From Nocardioides sp. Root682 (GTDB taxonomy: Bacteria; Actinomycetota; Actinomycetes; Propionibacteriales; Nocardioidaceae), in the NCBI RefSeq assembly GCF_001427795.1, contig NZ_LMHJ01000003.1, positions 1,088,507 through 1,152,506 on the forward strand: a stretch of DNA of 64,000 nucleotides, read 5' to 3'. A program made the position numbers and the translations under genes. Numbering within the stretch: the stretch's first letter is position 1; every line of letters starts with the position of its first letter. Below, one piece after another: positions 27,653 through 36,700 of the stretch. A model generated the notes under the pieces. The model saw only the letters and a program-made list of their open reading frames with translations. It ran no database searches and had not been told where the DNA came from.

Positions 27653-29992
27653 GTGGTCGCCGTGGACCCCGCGGTGAGCGCCGAGCCGGAGCCGCCGCGC
27701 CACGACTTCCGGATGCCCGCCCTCGGCGCCTCGGCCTGGGGCGCCGGAGTGGCAGCGGCCGGCATGGGACCTTCGGCGGTCTGGCTGCTGGTCGCGCTGG
27801 CGCTCGCCACCGTTGCCGCAGTGGTCGGGGGCTCCCGGTTGGTCACTGCTGCCCTGCTCCTGGCAGCGGCGGTGGTGGCCAGCACCGTGCTGCGGCACAC
27901 CTCTGTCTCCGCGAGTCCGCTCCATCACTGGGCCGCCGACCGGGCCACTGCCGAGCTGGAGGCCACCGTGGTCTCCGACCCGCGTCGGGTCGAGGGGCAA
28001 TGGGGCGATCAGGTCGTCGTACGACTGCGGGTGGAGGGGGTGACCGCGCGTGGTGTGCGACAGCGGCTCGGGGGCACGGTCGTGGTGCTGGGCGACCCGG
28101 CGTGGTCGGAGGTGGCGCTGGGGGAGCGAGTGGTGGCCAGGGGCCGGCTGGCGCCGTCGGACCGGGCCGAGGAGGCGGCGCTGCTGACCGGGGCCCGGCC
28201 GCCCGTGCGGATCCGTGGCCCGGACGTGTGGTGGCGGGCATCGGGGGCGCTGCGGGCCGCGATCCGGGAGGCCGTTGCCCACCGTCCGGCTGATCAGGCC
28301 GGTCTGGTGCCGGCGCTCGTCGACGGCGACGACGCCGGGCTGCCTGCTGCGATCGAGGAGGACTTCCAGGTCACCGGCCTCACCCATCTCACCGCCGTCA
28401 GCGGAACCAACCTCACCCTCGTGGTGGGCGCACTGCTGCTGCTCGCCCGCAGCGTCGGCGTACGACGACGCTGGCTGGTGGTCGTCGGGCTGGCCGGGAT
28501 CGTCGGCTTCGTCCTGCTCGCGCGCACCGAGCCGAGCGTGCTCCGGGCGGCCGCCATGGGCACGGTCGGACTGTTCGCGTTCGGTCCCGACGGCCGCCGC
28601 CGTGGCCTGCGCGCGCTCGGCGTCGCTGTCACGACCCTCGTGCTCGTGCAGCCAGCGTTGGCCGTGTCGGCCGGTTTCGCGTTGTCCGTCCTGGCGACGG
28701 CGGGCATCGTGCTCCTCGGCCCACCCCTCTCGGAGGCGCTGGCTCGCTGGCTGCCGCATGGGCTGGCCGAGGCGATCGCGGTGCCGACCGCCGCGCAACT
28801 GGCGTGCACCCCGGTCATCGCGGTGCTGTCCGGCCAGGTGAGCCTGGTCGCGATCGCGGCCAACCTCCTGGCCGGACCGCTGGTGGGTCCGGCCACGGTG
28901 CTGGGTCTGCTCGGCGGCCTGGTCGGCCTCGTCGTGCCCGGGCTGGGACGGGTGTGCGGCACGGGCGCGGGATGGTGTGTCGGCTGGATCATCGCCGTTG
29001 CGCGCCACGGCGCCGGGCTCCCGGGGGCCACCGTCGGCTGGGGCACCAGCGCGCTCGCCATCGCGTGCCTGGTCGGGGTGTGCGTGGTCATCGCTGTCGT
29101 CCTGCCGCGGATCCTGCGTCGGCGTGCGCTCGGCGCAGCTCTCGGCGTCGGACTGCTGCTGGTGGTGCTGGGCGTGCCCGGCCGGATCTGGTCGGGTCCC
29201 GGGTTCGGCTGGCCGCCGGACGGCTGGGTCCTGGTCGCCTGCGACGTGGGGCAGGGCGACGGGCTGGTCCTGTCCGTCGCGCCGCACACCGCGATCGTGA
29301 TCGACGCCGGACCCGACCCGGACGCGATCGACGGCTGCCTGGACCGCTTGGCGATCGAGCGGATCCCGCTGGTCGTGCTCACCCACTTCCACGCCGACCA
29401 CGTCGACGGGCTCGAGGGTGTCTTGCGCGGGAGACGCGTCTCCGCGATCGAGACCACGCCGGTCCTCGACCCGCCCGAGGCGGTCCGCCAGGTCCAGCAG
29501 ATCGCCGATGCGGCGCGGATCCCGGTCGCACCGGCGTCGTACGCGAGCGCGCGGCGGTACGGCGCCGCCGTGCTCCAGGTCCTGCACCCCGACATCCCGG
29601 TGCCGGTCAGCGGTGCGGGCGACGGGAGCTCGGCCAACGACGCCAGCGTGGTGCTGCTCGTGGAGGTGGCCGGCACACGGATCCTGCTGACCGGCGACGT
29701 GGAGCCGCCCGGGCAGGCCGAGCTCGCACGGTTGGTGCCCGGCCTCGACATCGACGTCCTGAAGGTGCCGCACCACGGAAGCGCCCACCAGGACTTCGGC
29801 TGGCTGGCGTCGCTGGATCCCGAGATCGCGCTGGTGTCCGTGGGGGCCGACAACGACTACGGACACCCGTCCCCGCGGGTCGTCGAGACGCTCGAGCAGG
29901 AGGATGCCGAGGTGCTGCGCACCGACACCGGCGGTGACCTCGCGATCGTGGTCGACAGCGACGGTGCCGTCACCACCGCCACCCGGCAGTGA
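27653..29992 (+). CDS. comEC: ComEC DNA-uptake channel/Rec2 protein
   Basis: The 779-residue protein has N-terminal hydrophobic helices, the competence membrane domain (HLTAVSGTNLTLVVGALLLL) and a C-terminal metallo-beta-lactamase domain with THFHADHVDGLEG (zinc ligands from about His578). ComEC forms the channel for single-stranded DNA in transformation. The GTG at 27653 is used; GTG 27662 is also possible. It is divergent from the HPP-CBS gene by only 14 bases. holA follows, the common actinobacterial order. Confidence 0.93.
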   Translation: MVAVDPAVSAEPEPPRHDFRMPALGASAWGAGVAAAGMGPSAVWLLVALALATVAAVVGGSRLVTAALLLAAAVVASTVLRHTSVSASPLHHWAADRATAELEATVVSDPRRVEGQWGDQVVVRLRVEGVTARGVRQRLGGTVVVLGDPAWSEVALGERVVARGRLAPSDRAEEAALLTGARPPVRIRGPDVWWRASGALRAAIREAVAHRPADQAGLVPALVDGDDAGLPAAIEEDFQVTGLTHLTAVSGTNLTLVVGALLLLARSVGVRRRWLVVVGLAGIVGFVLLARTEPSVLRAAAMGTVGLFAFGPDGRRRGLRALGVAVTTLVLVQPALAVSAGFALSVLATAGIVLLGPPLSEALARWLPHGLAEAIAVPTAAQLACTPVIAVLSGQVSLVAIAANLLAGPLVGPATVLGLLGGLVGLVVPGLGRVCGTGAGWCVGWIIAVARHGAGLPGATVGWGTSALAIACLVGVCVVIAVVLPRILRRRALGAALGVGLLLVVLGVPGRIWSGPGFGWPPDGWVLVACDVGQGDGLVLSVAPHTAIVIDAGPDPDAIDGCLDRLAIERIPLVVLTHFHADHVDGLEGVLRGRRVSAIETTPVLDPPEAVRQVQQIADAARIPVAPASYASARRYGAAVLQVLHPDIPVPVSGAGDGSSANDASVVLLVEVAGTRILLTGDVEPPGQAELARLVPGLDIDVLKVPHHGSAHQDFGWLASLDPEIALVSVGADNDYGHPSPRVVETLEQEDAEVLRTDTGGDLAIVVDSDGAVTTATRQ

Positions 29993-30034
29993 GGGGGGAG
30001 AGATGCGGTCGGTGCCGTGTGGGAAGGTGGGCGC

Positions 30035-31006
30035 ATGCGGGCCGAGGACGTGTTGGGACGGGTCATCCTGGTCACCGGCAAGGAGGAGTTCCTCGGCGCT
30101 CGGACGGTCGATGACGTCAAGGCTGCGGTCCGTGCGTACGACGCCGAGACCGAGTTCGCCGACAGTGCTGCCGTCGACCTGACCCTGGCATCCCTCGGCG
30201 AGATGTCCGCTCCGTCGCTGTTCTCCGCGATCCGCTGCGTGGTGGTGCGCGGGTTCGAGAACCTGCCGGACGAGTCGGTCGAGGGTGTGTTGAGCTACGC
30301 CGCAGCGCCCGTCGATGACGTCGCGCTGGTACTGGTCCACGGCGGCGGCCCCAAGGGCAGCGGCGTGCTGACCAAGCTCCGCAAGCTGCCCGCCGTCACC
30401 GAGCACAAGTCCGAGGAGCTCAAGCCGTCGGACTTCCCGGCCTTCGTCGCCAACGAGGTACGACGATGGGGCGCCACGATCGAGCGTGACGCCGCGGACG
30501 TGCTGATCGAGTCGATCGGCCGCGATCTGCGCTCGCTCGCCGGAGGGGCTCATCAGCTCGCCAACGACTTCCCGGGGGAGCGGATCAGCGAAGCGCAGGT
30601 GAAGCGCTACTTCGGTGGCCGCGCGGAGGCGAAGTCCTTCGCCGTTGCCGATGCTGCGTTCGCCGGCCGCGACCGGGCGGCGCTCGAAGAGCTGCGCTGG
30701 GCCCTCGACGCCGGCACCCCGGCCGTGCTGGTCACCTCAGCCTTCGCGGGCAGCGCCCGTGGACTGGCTCGTCTGGTGAGTGCGCCGCGCGGCATGCGGG
30801 AGGCGGACCTGGCCCGCGAGGTCGGCGTACCGCCGTGGAAGCTGCGTTCGCTGCGCGACCAGGCGCGTGGCTGGAACGAACCCGGACTGGCTCGCGCGAT
30901 CCGCGCGGTCGCCCAGGCCGACGCCGACATCAAGGGTGCGGCCAGCGATGCGTCGTACGCCCTCGAGCGGCTGGTGCTGACCATCACGTCGCTCCGCCGC
31001 GGCTGA
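30035..31006 (+). CDS. holA: DNA polymerase III delta subunit
   Basis: The 323-residue protein matches HolA, the clamp-loader subunit that opens the beta ring. Hallmarks are RVILVTGKEEFLGARTVDDV near the N-terminus, the RCVVVRGFENLPD segment, and LTKLRKLPAVTEHKSEELKP. The start is ATG 30035, with a purine-rich GGAAGGTGG just upstream; an in-frame GTG 30017 is less likely. It is convergent with rpsT across a shared hairpin, the normal arrangement. Confidence 0.92.
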   Translation: MRAEDVLGRVILVTGKEEFLGARTVDDVKAAVRAYDAETEFADSAAVDLTLASLGEMSAPSLFSAIRCVVVRGFENLPDESVEGVLSYAAAPVDDVALVLVHGGGPKGSGVLTKLRKLPAVTEHKSEELKPSDFPAFVANEVRRWGATIERDAADVLIESIGRDLRSLAGGAHQLANDFPGERISEAQVKRYFGGRAEAKSFAVADAAFAGRDRAALEELRWALDAGTPAVLVTSAFAGSARGLARLVSAPRGMREADLAREVGVPPWKLRSLRDQARGWNEPGLARAIRAVAQADADIKGAASDASYALERLVLTITSLRRG

Positions 31007-31028
31007 CCCCCGTCGCTTCAGGAAAACG

Positions 31029-31064
31029 GAAAGGGAGCCCTCGCAGAGCGAGGACTCCCCTTTC
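31029..31064. terminator. Bidirectional terminator between holA and rpsT
   Basis: GAAAGGGAGCCCTCGC at 31029-31044 and GCGAGGACTCCCCTTTC at 31048-31064 form a long stem with small mismatches around an AGA loop. It lies between the convergent holA and rpsT stops and can end transcription from both sides. Confidence 0.75.
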
Positions 31065-31093
31065 AGATGTTGCTGACTCCGGACCGGAGTGGA

Positions 31094-31354
31094 TCAGAGA
31101 GAAGCAGCCTTCTTGGAGATCGACGACTTGCGGTTCGCAGCCTGGTTCTTGTGGATGACGCCCTTGGACGCAGCCTTGTCGAGCTTCTTGGTGGCCTCGC
31201 GGGCGGCGGCGACAGCCTTGTCCTTGTCGCCGGCCTCGGCGGCCTCACGGAACTTGCGGATCGCAGACTTCAGGCCGGTCTTGACGGCCTTGTTGCGCTC
31301 GTGCGCCTTCTCGTTCTGCTTGTTGCGCTTGATCTGGCTCTTGATGTTCGCCAC
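31094..31354 (-). CDS. rpsT: 30S ribosomal protein S20
   Basis: The 86-residue basic protein begins VANIKSQIKRNKQNEKAHERNKAVK and ends KNQAANRKSSISKKAASL, the typical S20 pattern that binds 16S rRNA. The start is GTG 31354, which becomes Met. It is transcribed toward holA; a hairpin separates the two. Confidence 0.98.
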   Translation of the reverse strand: MANIKSQIKRNKQNEKAHERNKAVKTGLKSAIRKFREAAEAGDKDKAVAAAREATKKLDKAASKGVIHKNQAANRKSSISKKAASL

Positions 31355-31553
31355 GGTTGACTGCCTCTGTGTCGTATGGAAATGCTGGTCTGGTCCGGAG
31401 TGCGTGTCCCGGTGAGCCGTGCCCGAGGGGCAGGCGACAACACAGGAGACGCGACCAGTAAGGCTAACAGCGGGGGAACACCGCCCCCAAATCGGGCGAG
31501 CGTCCGACGGACCGGCTGTTGTGCTGGCCCGGTCAGTCTGCGAGATTGCGCGC

Positions 31554-32018
31554 GTGCCCGCACCATCGAGACCACCTCTCCCGCTCGGCGCCCTCATGTT
31601 CCTGCCCGGCACCCTCTTCTGGGTCCTGGTGATCCTGGCCGCGACCACGGAGGACGACGGGTACGTCGCCGCAGCGTTCGCCGTGGGTGGGGCCGGCCTG
31701 GCTCTCTTCGCCGTCCTCAAGGTGCGGGAGTCTCGAGTCAAGCGCCTGCACCGGGACCGGGCGATCTCCTCCGGCACGCGGACGACGGCCCGGATCGTCG
31801 CCACCCGGGTGCGGGGCAGCCTCAACAACGACCCGTACGTCATCTTCACGCTCGACGTGGACCCCGAGTCGGGGGAGCCGTACCGCGTCGAGCTCACCGA
31901 GCTGGTCTCCCAGCTGGCGATCCCGCGGATCCTGCCGGACACGGTGATCGACGTGTGGGTGCACCCGGACGACCCGCAGTACGTCGTGATCGACCCGGCC
32001 GCGCTCGGCCGTGGCTGA
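31554..32018 (+). CDS. Two-helix membrane protein of unknown function
   Basis: From GTG 31554 the protein has 154 residues: two close transmembrane helices (MFLPGTLFWVLVILAA and VAAAFAVGGAGLALFAVL), then a soluble domain with TARIVATRVRGSLNNDPYVIFTLDVD and DTVIDVWVHPDDPQYVVIDP. The soluble part resembles the beta-rich DUF3592-type domain of actinobacterial membrane proteins, but I am not certain. An ATG at 31594 is an alternative start. Confidence 0.6.
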   Translation: MPAPSRPPLPLGALMFLPGTLFWVLVILAATTEDDGYVAAAFAVGGAGLALFAVLKVRESRVKRLHRDRAISSGTRTTARIVATRVRGSLNNDPYVIFTLDVDPESGEPYRVELTELVSQLAIPRILPDTVIDVWVHPDDPQYVVIDPAALGRG

Positions 32019-32033
32019 GCGCGGCCAGGACCC

Positions 32034-33611
32034 TCAGCCCGGCAGGCCGAACGCGTACAACTTGTTGTTCGGGGTCCCGAAGAAGAAGTTGCTGTAGCCC
32101 GAGCCCCAGTAGACGGTGCCGTTGGAGATCGCGGCGCCGGACAGGCATGAGCCGCCGCTCGCGAACTCCCACAGCACCGCGCCCGTCGCCCCGTTCATCG
32201 CATACATGTAGCCGTCGGGGTCGAGGGAGCAACCGAACACGATGCCGTTCGCGGTGGTCACCGGGCCGGAGGCGCCCCCGCCGTGCGGCGGGGTCTTCTG
32301 CCACAGGACCTGGCCGGTCGAGGCGTTGAGTCCGGTCCACACACCGTTGGTCGTCACCGAGCCGTCGGGGAGGGTCCACGGCACGAGGTTGCTGTTGGCG
32401 TTCGCCGTGTAGACGCGTCCGCCGTCGACGGCGGAGCCCCACTGCAGGCCGCCCGCCGTTCCACCTGGCCCGGCCTGGGTGACCCAGCGAACTGCGCCCG
32501 TGGCCGCGTCCAGTGCCCAGTACTGGCCGCTCTTCTGCCCCGCTCCGACGACGTCGACCGACTTGCCTCCGGTGGTCTTGACGGTGAAGAGCGCGGGCGC
32601 CTGACCGAAGTCGTAGTCGGGTCCTGCCGGGTCGGGGCAGAGGTCGCCGTCCCCGAAGAACGGGATGCAGTCGACGGTCCACGCGTCGTACGGAATCGCC
32701 CGGGTCGACCACTTCACCGCGCCGGTGGTCAGGTCGAGCGCCAGGATCGAGTCGAAGAAGTCGTTGCCAGCCAGGCACGCCGACTGCTCCGTGGGGCCGC
32801 TGGCTGCGTCCACACATGCGAGCACGTCCGGCGGCACCGAGTAGTTGTTGCCGGTGGCGATCAGCACCTGGTGGCGCTTGGTGTCGATGGCCGGCGAGCT
32901 TCCCCAGATCGCGTTGCCGGTGTAGCCGTCCGGTGCCATGTAGGTCTTCCACACGATGGCGCCCGTCGCCACGTCGATCGCCAGCATGCTGCCACGGAAC
33001 GAGAGCTCATAGCCCGGAACGAAGGCGGCGAGTGCCTCTTCCTGGGAGGCGACGCCGACGTACAACAGGCCACTGAAGACGGTCGCGGACTGCGTGATGA
33101 TCGCGGCAGCGTGTGAGTCAGCCTGAGTGATCCAGACGACCTCACCGGTTGCGCGGCTGAATGCGATCACCTTGCCGCCGGGTCCACCCCCGGGCACGAG
33201 GATGCTGCCCTGCGTACCCACGATCACCAGCGACTCGGTCACCGTCGGGGTCGCACGGACCTTGTCGAACGGCACGCCGCTGGCAGCAGCGATGTTGACC
33301 TGCCACTCCTGGAGACCGGTCCTCGCGTTGATCGCGTACAGGTTGCCGGCCCAGTCGGGCACGTAGACGTGACCGTTGTAGACGGCGGGCGTCGCCGACA
33401 CGTCGCCGCCGGTCGTGAACTCCCACTTCCTCGTGAGCCCACTGACGTTGTTGACCGTCAGCTTCGACTCGGAGGGTTGCGACCTCGTGTTCCGGTAGTC
33501 GCCGCCAGCGTTGGTCCAGTTGGCTCCTCCCGGTGCGGCATCAGCAACCGTCAGCGGGATGAGCAGGAGCGCTGCTGCAGCAGCGCCGATCGACATCAAG
33601 CTCTTCTTCAT
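32034..33611 (-). CDS. Secreted PQQ-type beta-propeller protein
   Basis: The 525-residue protein has a signal peptide (about residues 1-25, ending ADA) and repeated blade motifs such as GLLYVGVAS, GNLYAINARTGLQEW, LALDLTTGAVKW and YMYAMNGATGAVLWEF, the tryptophan-docking repeats of PQQ-dependent dehydrogenases. It resembles polyvinyl-alcohol-dehydrogenase-like proteins. Whether it binds PQQ or works as a structural propeller is not clear, because a full PQQ/calcium site was not traced. It stands alone. Confidence 0.8.
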   Translation of the reverse strand: MKKSLMSIGAAAAALLLIPLTVADAAPGGANWTNAGGDYRNTRSQPSESKLTVNNVSGLTRKWEFTTGGDVSATPAVYNGHVYVPDWAGNLYAINARTGLQEWQVNIAAASGVPFDKVRATPTVTESLVIVGTQGSILVPGGGPGGKVIAFSRATGEVVWITQADSHAAAIITQSATVFSGLLYVGVASQEEALAAFVPGYELSFRGSMLAIDVATGAIVWKTYMAPDGYTGNAIWGSSPAIDTKRHQVLIATGNNYSVPPDVLACVDAASGPTEQSACLAGNDFFDSILALDLTTGAVKWSTRAIPYDAWTVDCIPFFGDGDLCPDPAGPDYDFGQAPALFTVKTTGGKSVDVVGAGQKSGQYWALDAATGAVRWVTQAGPGGTAGGLQWGSAVDGGRVYTANANSNLVPWTLPDGSVTTNGVWTGLNASTGQVLWQKTPPHGGGASGPVTTANGIVFGCSLDPDGYMYAMNGATGAVLWEFASGGSCLSGAAISNGTVYWGSGYSNFFFGTPNNKLYAFGLPG

Positions 33612-33799
33612 CGTCCATGGCTCCCTCGGTTGGGATCCCCCGACGAGGGACCCGCGGGCCCGAGATCCTCGGCGCCGACCGAGGCGTCTTGACGGTAACC
33701 CCGCATCGGACGCACGGAATGTCCTCACAAGTGAGTACGGCGCGGCACCGCCGGGCCTGGAAACCCGATGTCTGTGGAGAACTTGGCCTGATCTGGGTC

Positions 33800-33830
33800 T
33801 TGTGTCGGAGGGTTCTGGTCCAATACTCGT
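33800..33830 (+). promoter_or_regulatory. Promoter-like element shared by the DUF222/HNH genes, first copy
   Basis: TTGTGT (33800-33805), a 16-base spacer, AATACT (33822-33827) and CGT lead straight into ATG 33831. The second DUF222/HNH gene at 63792 has the same order and spacing (TTGTGT, 16 bases, AATACA, GGT, ATG). CTGTGGAGA lies about 50 bases further upstream. Confidence 0.55.
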
Positions 33831-35162
33831 ATGGCAATCGGGTGCGAGGTCGACGAGCGGGACGAGCTGGTGGATATGTCCGCCGGCGGTGTTCTGGCGT
33901 ACGCCGAGGCCGAGCACGCCAAGCGCCTGGATGCTGAGCGGAACATCCTGAAGGCCGCGTACCAGTGGGCTGTCCTGCACAATCCCGACGCGTTGCCGGC
34001 GGGTGACAAGCGGGGTCGGGAGCGGGCGAAGCCTGCGGGTGGGGCGGGGACGCCGTTGATCACCGAGCACGCCGCCGCCGCGTTCGGGGCCCGGATCCAG
34101 ACCTCGCCGTACGGGGCGAAGAAGTTGATCGCGGACTCGGTCGACATCGCGCTGCGGTTGCCGCGGATCCGGGCCGGGGTCGATGCCGGTACCGCCCGTC
34201 CTGGTCATGCCCGCCACGTTGCTGAGGCGACCCGGGAGCTGTCGGAGTCGGAGGCGGCGTGGGTCGATGCCGAGGTCGCGGAGTCCTGTGACGGCCGGTT
34301 GTCGTGGGCGCGGTTCGAGGCGTTGGTGGAGGGCAAGGTCGCTGCCGCTGCACCTGAGTTGGCGCGGTTGAAGGAGGAAGCCGCTGCGAGGGAGGTGTTT
34401 GCGCGGGTGTCGCGGGTCAACAAGCACGGCAAGGCGACCTACACGATCCACGGCGACGCTCTGACGATCGCTGGGATCGATGCCGCGGTGAACGCGGTCG
34501 CCGAGTCCGAGGAGCTGAAGGCTTTGATGCCCGACGCGACCCTGAACGAACGTCGTGTTGCTGCGGTCGCGCTCCTGGTGAACCCGGCCGCGCATGTTGA
34601 GCCTTCGGTGGGGCCGGTGAAGGTCAAGGTGAAGGCCTACCTGCACCTGTACGGCGATTCACCCATCGCACGCCTGGAGGGCCACGGGCCCGTGACCACC
34701 GACTGGGTCCGCCACCAGCTGGGCCGCCACGGGCTGGGTGGCAAGGTTCAGGTGACGCCGGTGATCGATCTGAACAACCAGGCCCCGGTCGACGCGTACG
34801 AGATCCCGTCAAGGATGCGCGAAGCGGTGCACTTGATCCATCCCGGCGACGTGTTCCCGTTTGCGGCGAACACCAGCAGGCGAATGGACCTCGACCATGC
34901 GATCCCTTACTCCGAGGGCGGACCCACGGGGGTCGGGAATCTGGGTCCGATGACCCGGGCCCACCACCGGATCAAGACCCATACGGGCTGGGAAGTGCGA
35001 CAACCGTTCCCCGGGATCGTGATCTGGCGAGATCCCTACGGGGCCCACTACCTGGTCGATGCGACCGGAACGAGGAGAGTCACCGGCACCCCCGGCGGCA
35101 GTTCGCCCACGCCCGCAGAGCTCCAGTTCAGCGAAACCCTCGTCAACTACGTCGCCGCGTGA
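33831..35162 (+). CDS. DUF222 domain HNH endonuclease-like protein (REP13E12 type)
   Basis: The 443-residue protein has the DUF222-type helical region (TRELSESEAAWVDAEVAESC) and a C-terminal HNH nuclease module with MDLDHAIPYSEGGPTGVGNLGPMTRAHHRIKTH. These 13E12-type proteins are multicopy in actinobacteria and behave as mobile, possibly self-spreading genes; their targets are unknown. The N-terminus is uncertain because the promoter-like -10 is only 3 bases before the ATG. A second member starts at the window's end. Confidence 0.85.
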   Translation: MAIGCEVDERDELVDMSAGGVLAYAEAEHAKRLDAERNILKAAYQWAVLHNPDALPAGDKRGRERAKPAGGAGTPLITEHAAAAFGARIQTSPYGAKKLIADSVDIALRLPRIRAGVDAGTARPGHARHVAEATRELSESEAAWVDAEVAESCDGRLSWARFEALVEGKVAAAAPELARLKEEAAAREVFARVSRVNKHGKATYTIHGDALTIAGIDAAVNAVAESEELKALMPDATLNERRVAAVALLVNPAAHVEPSVGPVKVKVKAYLHLYGDSPIARLEGHGPVTTDWVRHQLGRHGLGGKVQVTPVIDLNNQAPVDAYEIPSRMREAVHLIHPGDVFPFAANTSRRMDLDHAIPYSEGGPTGVGNLGPMTRAHHRIKTHTGWEVRQPFPGIVIWRDPYGAHYLVDATGTRRVTGTPGGSSPTPAELQFSETLVNYVAA

Positions 35163-35505
35163 GGGTGGACGGCGGTCGGTCGAGGGTGGGATCGACCCGC
35201 CCGGATCTGCCGAGGACAGGCTGCTGGGACGGCCGCCGGGTCGATCGCCCGCCGCGCGGGCTGACGTCTCAACCCATTTGGGCGGAATTGGCTTCCTGAA
35301 CGGCCTGGACTGCGCCATTTCTGCCCAACCGGCGGAGTGCCATCAACGTCACAAGGAGACCGCACGGATCTGCCGCTGTCGGAGCGGAACGCCCGACCAT
35401 GCCTCGGAGCGGGCGGTTGTGTCATTCGTGCGTTCCGAGGTGTCGAGTGGCGACCATGCAGTTGGGCCGCGATGAGTTTGCCTGCTGCATCCGGTCTCCA
35501 CGCTC
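35163..35505. other. Non-coding gap, no clear feature
   Basis: This 343-base stretch between the DUF222/HNH gene and the DUF4287 gene has short open frames only. I see no RNA gene, strong repeat or terminator. It could hold the DUF222/HNH 3' region and a promoter for the next gene, but none is clear. Confidence 0.5.
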
Positions 35506-35736
35506 ATGACTGAGCAGAGCAGGCCCCAGCCGACCGGCCCGGCGTCGTACTTCCCTTCGATCGAGAAGAAGTACGGCCGATCGATCGCCGATTGGCAGCA
35601 GATCCTGCGGGGTCATCCCGAGTACGGCGCCGGTGCCCGTCACTCCGATCTCGTCGCGTTCCTCAAGAACGACCACGAGGTCGGGCACGGACATGCCAGC
35701 GCGCTCGTGGCGCACACGCTCCGAGAGGACGCCTGA
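35506..35736 (+). CDS. DUF4287 domain protein
   Basis: The 76-residue protein has the DUF4287 pattern: a phenylalanine near the start followed by IEKKYGRSIADWQQIL, then HSDLVAFLKNDHEVGHGHASALVAH. The family is small and found next to or fused to DUF5655-type proteins; its function is unknown to me. It is convergent with the phosphotransferase gene. Confidence 0.85.
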   Translation: MTEQSRPQPTGPASYFPSIEKKYGRSIADWQQILRGHPEYGAGARHSDLVAFLKNDHEVGHGHASALVAHTLREDA

Positions 35737-35746
35737 CCGCCCGCCT

Positions 35747-36679
35747 TCAGTCCCGCCAGCCCCGCCGCTCAGCCAGCCAGTCGTCGATGACCGTGCGCTG
35801 CCAGGCCTGCGCCTGGCGGATGTACGGCGACGTGGACGGGACCGGTTGCGCGGCCGACACCGTGAAGTAGGCGAGCACCAGGGCGAGCACCACATCAATG
35901 TCCCCAGCAGGCACCGCCGACAGCAGGGGGTGGGCGGCGATGTGGGCCTCGACGTCGAGGCCGTCGCCGCGGGGGCCGATCAGCAGGAACAGGGAGTCGA
36001 TCCAGGCGGCGCCGATCACCGGCCAGTTCCAGTCGCACAGCACGGCACTGCCGTCGGACAGGATCAGGATGTTGTCGTCGCGGATGTCGGTGTGGACCAG
36101 GGTCGAACCGCCCACCACTTCCCGGTAGCGGTCAGCGAGCGCCTTGAGGTCAGCAGCGCGCGGGTGGTCGATCTGGTCCCAGAGCGCGGGCCAGTCGCCG
36201 AACTCCTCCGCCGCGCTGGTCAGCCCTTCGCCCGGAGCGGGTGTCAGTACCTCCGCCATCGTCACCGCCATCGCGGATGCGGCGGCAAGGTCCTCAGCGG
36301 TCCAGGGACGGACAGGCGCCCGCCCGTCGACGTACTCGGTGGAGAGGAGCACCCACTCGCCGTCGTCCTCTGCCCACAGCAGTCGCGGCGCCGGCACCTC
36401 CCGAGGCAGGAACCGCAGCTTGTGCGTCTCCTCGCGGTACGACTCGGCGAACATCCGTTGCGCCTTCGTCGAGGCCGCCTTCACGAAGTGCTTCGAACCG
36501 TCCGCGCACGTCAGCACCGATGCGAAGCCCGGCGTGAAGCCGCCGCCCTGGGAGACGTCCTCCACCACAGCCGAGCCGACATGACGTTCCACCGTCGACC
36601 GGATGTACGGCGGCAGGTGGACCCAGTCGAGGCGTCGGGCCGTCCGGCCGTGGGGGATCCGGTTCGGAATCACCCGCAC
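35747..36679 (-). CDS. Aminoglycoside phosphotransferase-like (APH) kinase family protein
   Basis: The 310-residue protein has an APH/choline kinase fold: HTDIRDDNILIL is the catalytic loop (HxDxxxxN) and VLCDWNWPVIGAAWID contains the metal-binding aspartate of the DFG-like site. An N-terminal lobe with TCADGSKHFVKAAS carries the ATP lysine. The substrate may be a small alcohol or antibiotic. The start is GTG 36679. Confidence 0.85.
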   Translation of the reverse strand: MRVIPNRIPHGRTARRLDWVHLPPYIRSTVERHVGSAVVEDVSQGGGFTPGFASVLTCADGSKHFVKAASTKAQRMFAESYREETHKLRFLPREVPAPRLLWAEDDGEWVLLSTEYVDGRAPVRPWTAEDLAAASAMAVTMAEVLTPAPGEGLTSAAEEFGDWPALWDQIDHPRAADLKALADRYREVVGGSTLVHTDIRDDNILILSDGSAVLCDWNWPVIGAAWIDSLFLLIGPRGDGLDVEAHIAAHPLLSAVPAGDIDVVLALVLAYFTVSAAQPVPSTSPYIRQAQAWQRTVIDDWLAERRGWRD

Positions 36680-36700
36680 ATCATGTCGCCAACGGCGTGC

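Noticed and set aside
27635..30553. A 972-codon minus-strand open frame antisense to comEC and holA
   Set aside because: It is antisense to clearly conserved genes and its translation is repetitive Arg/His/Asp-rich sequence, the usual high-GC artefact.
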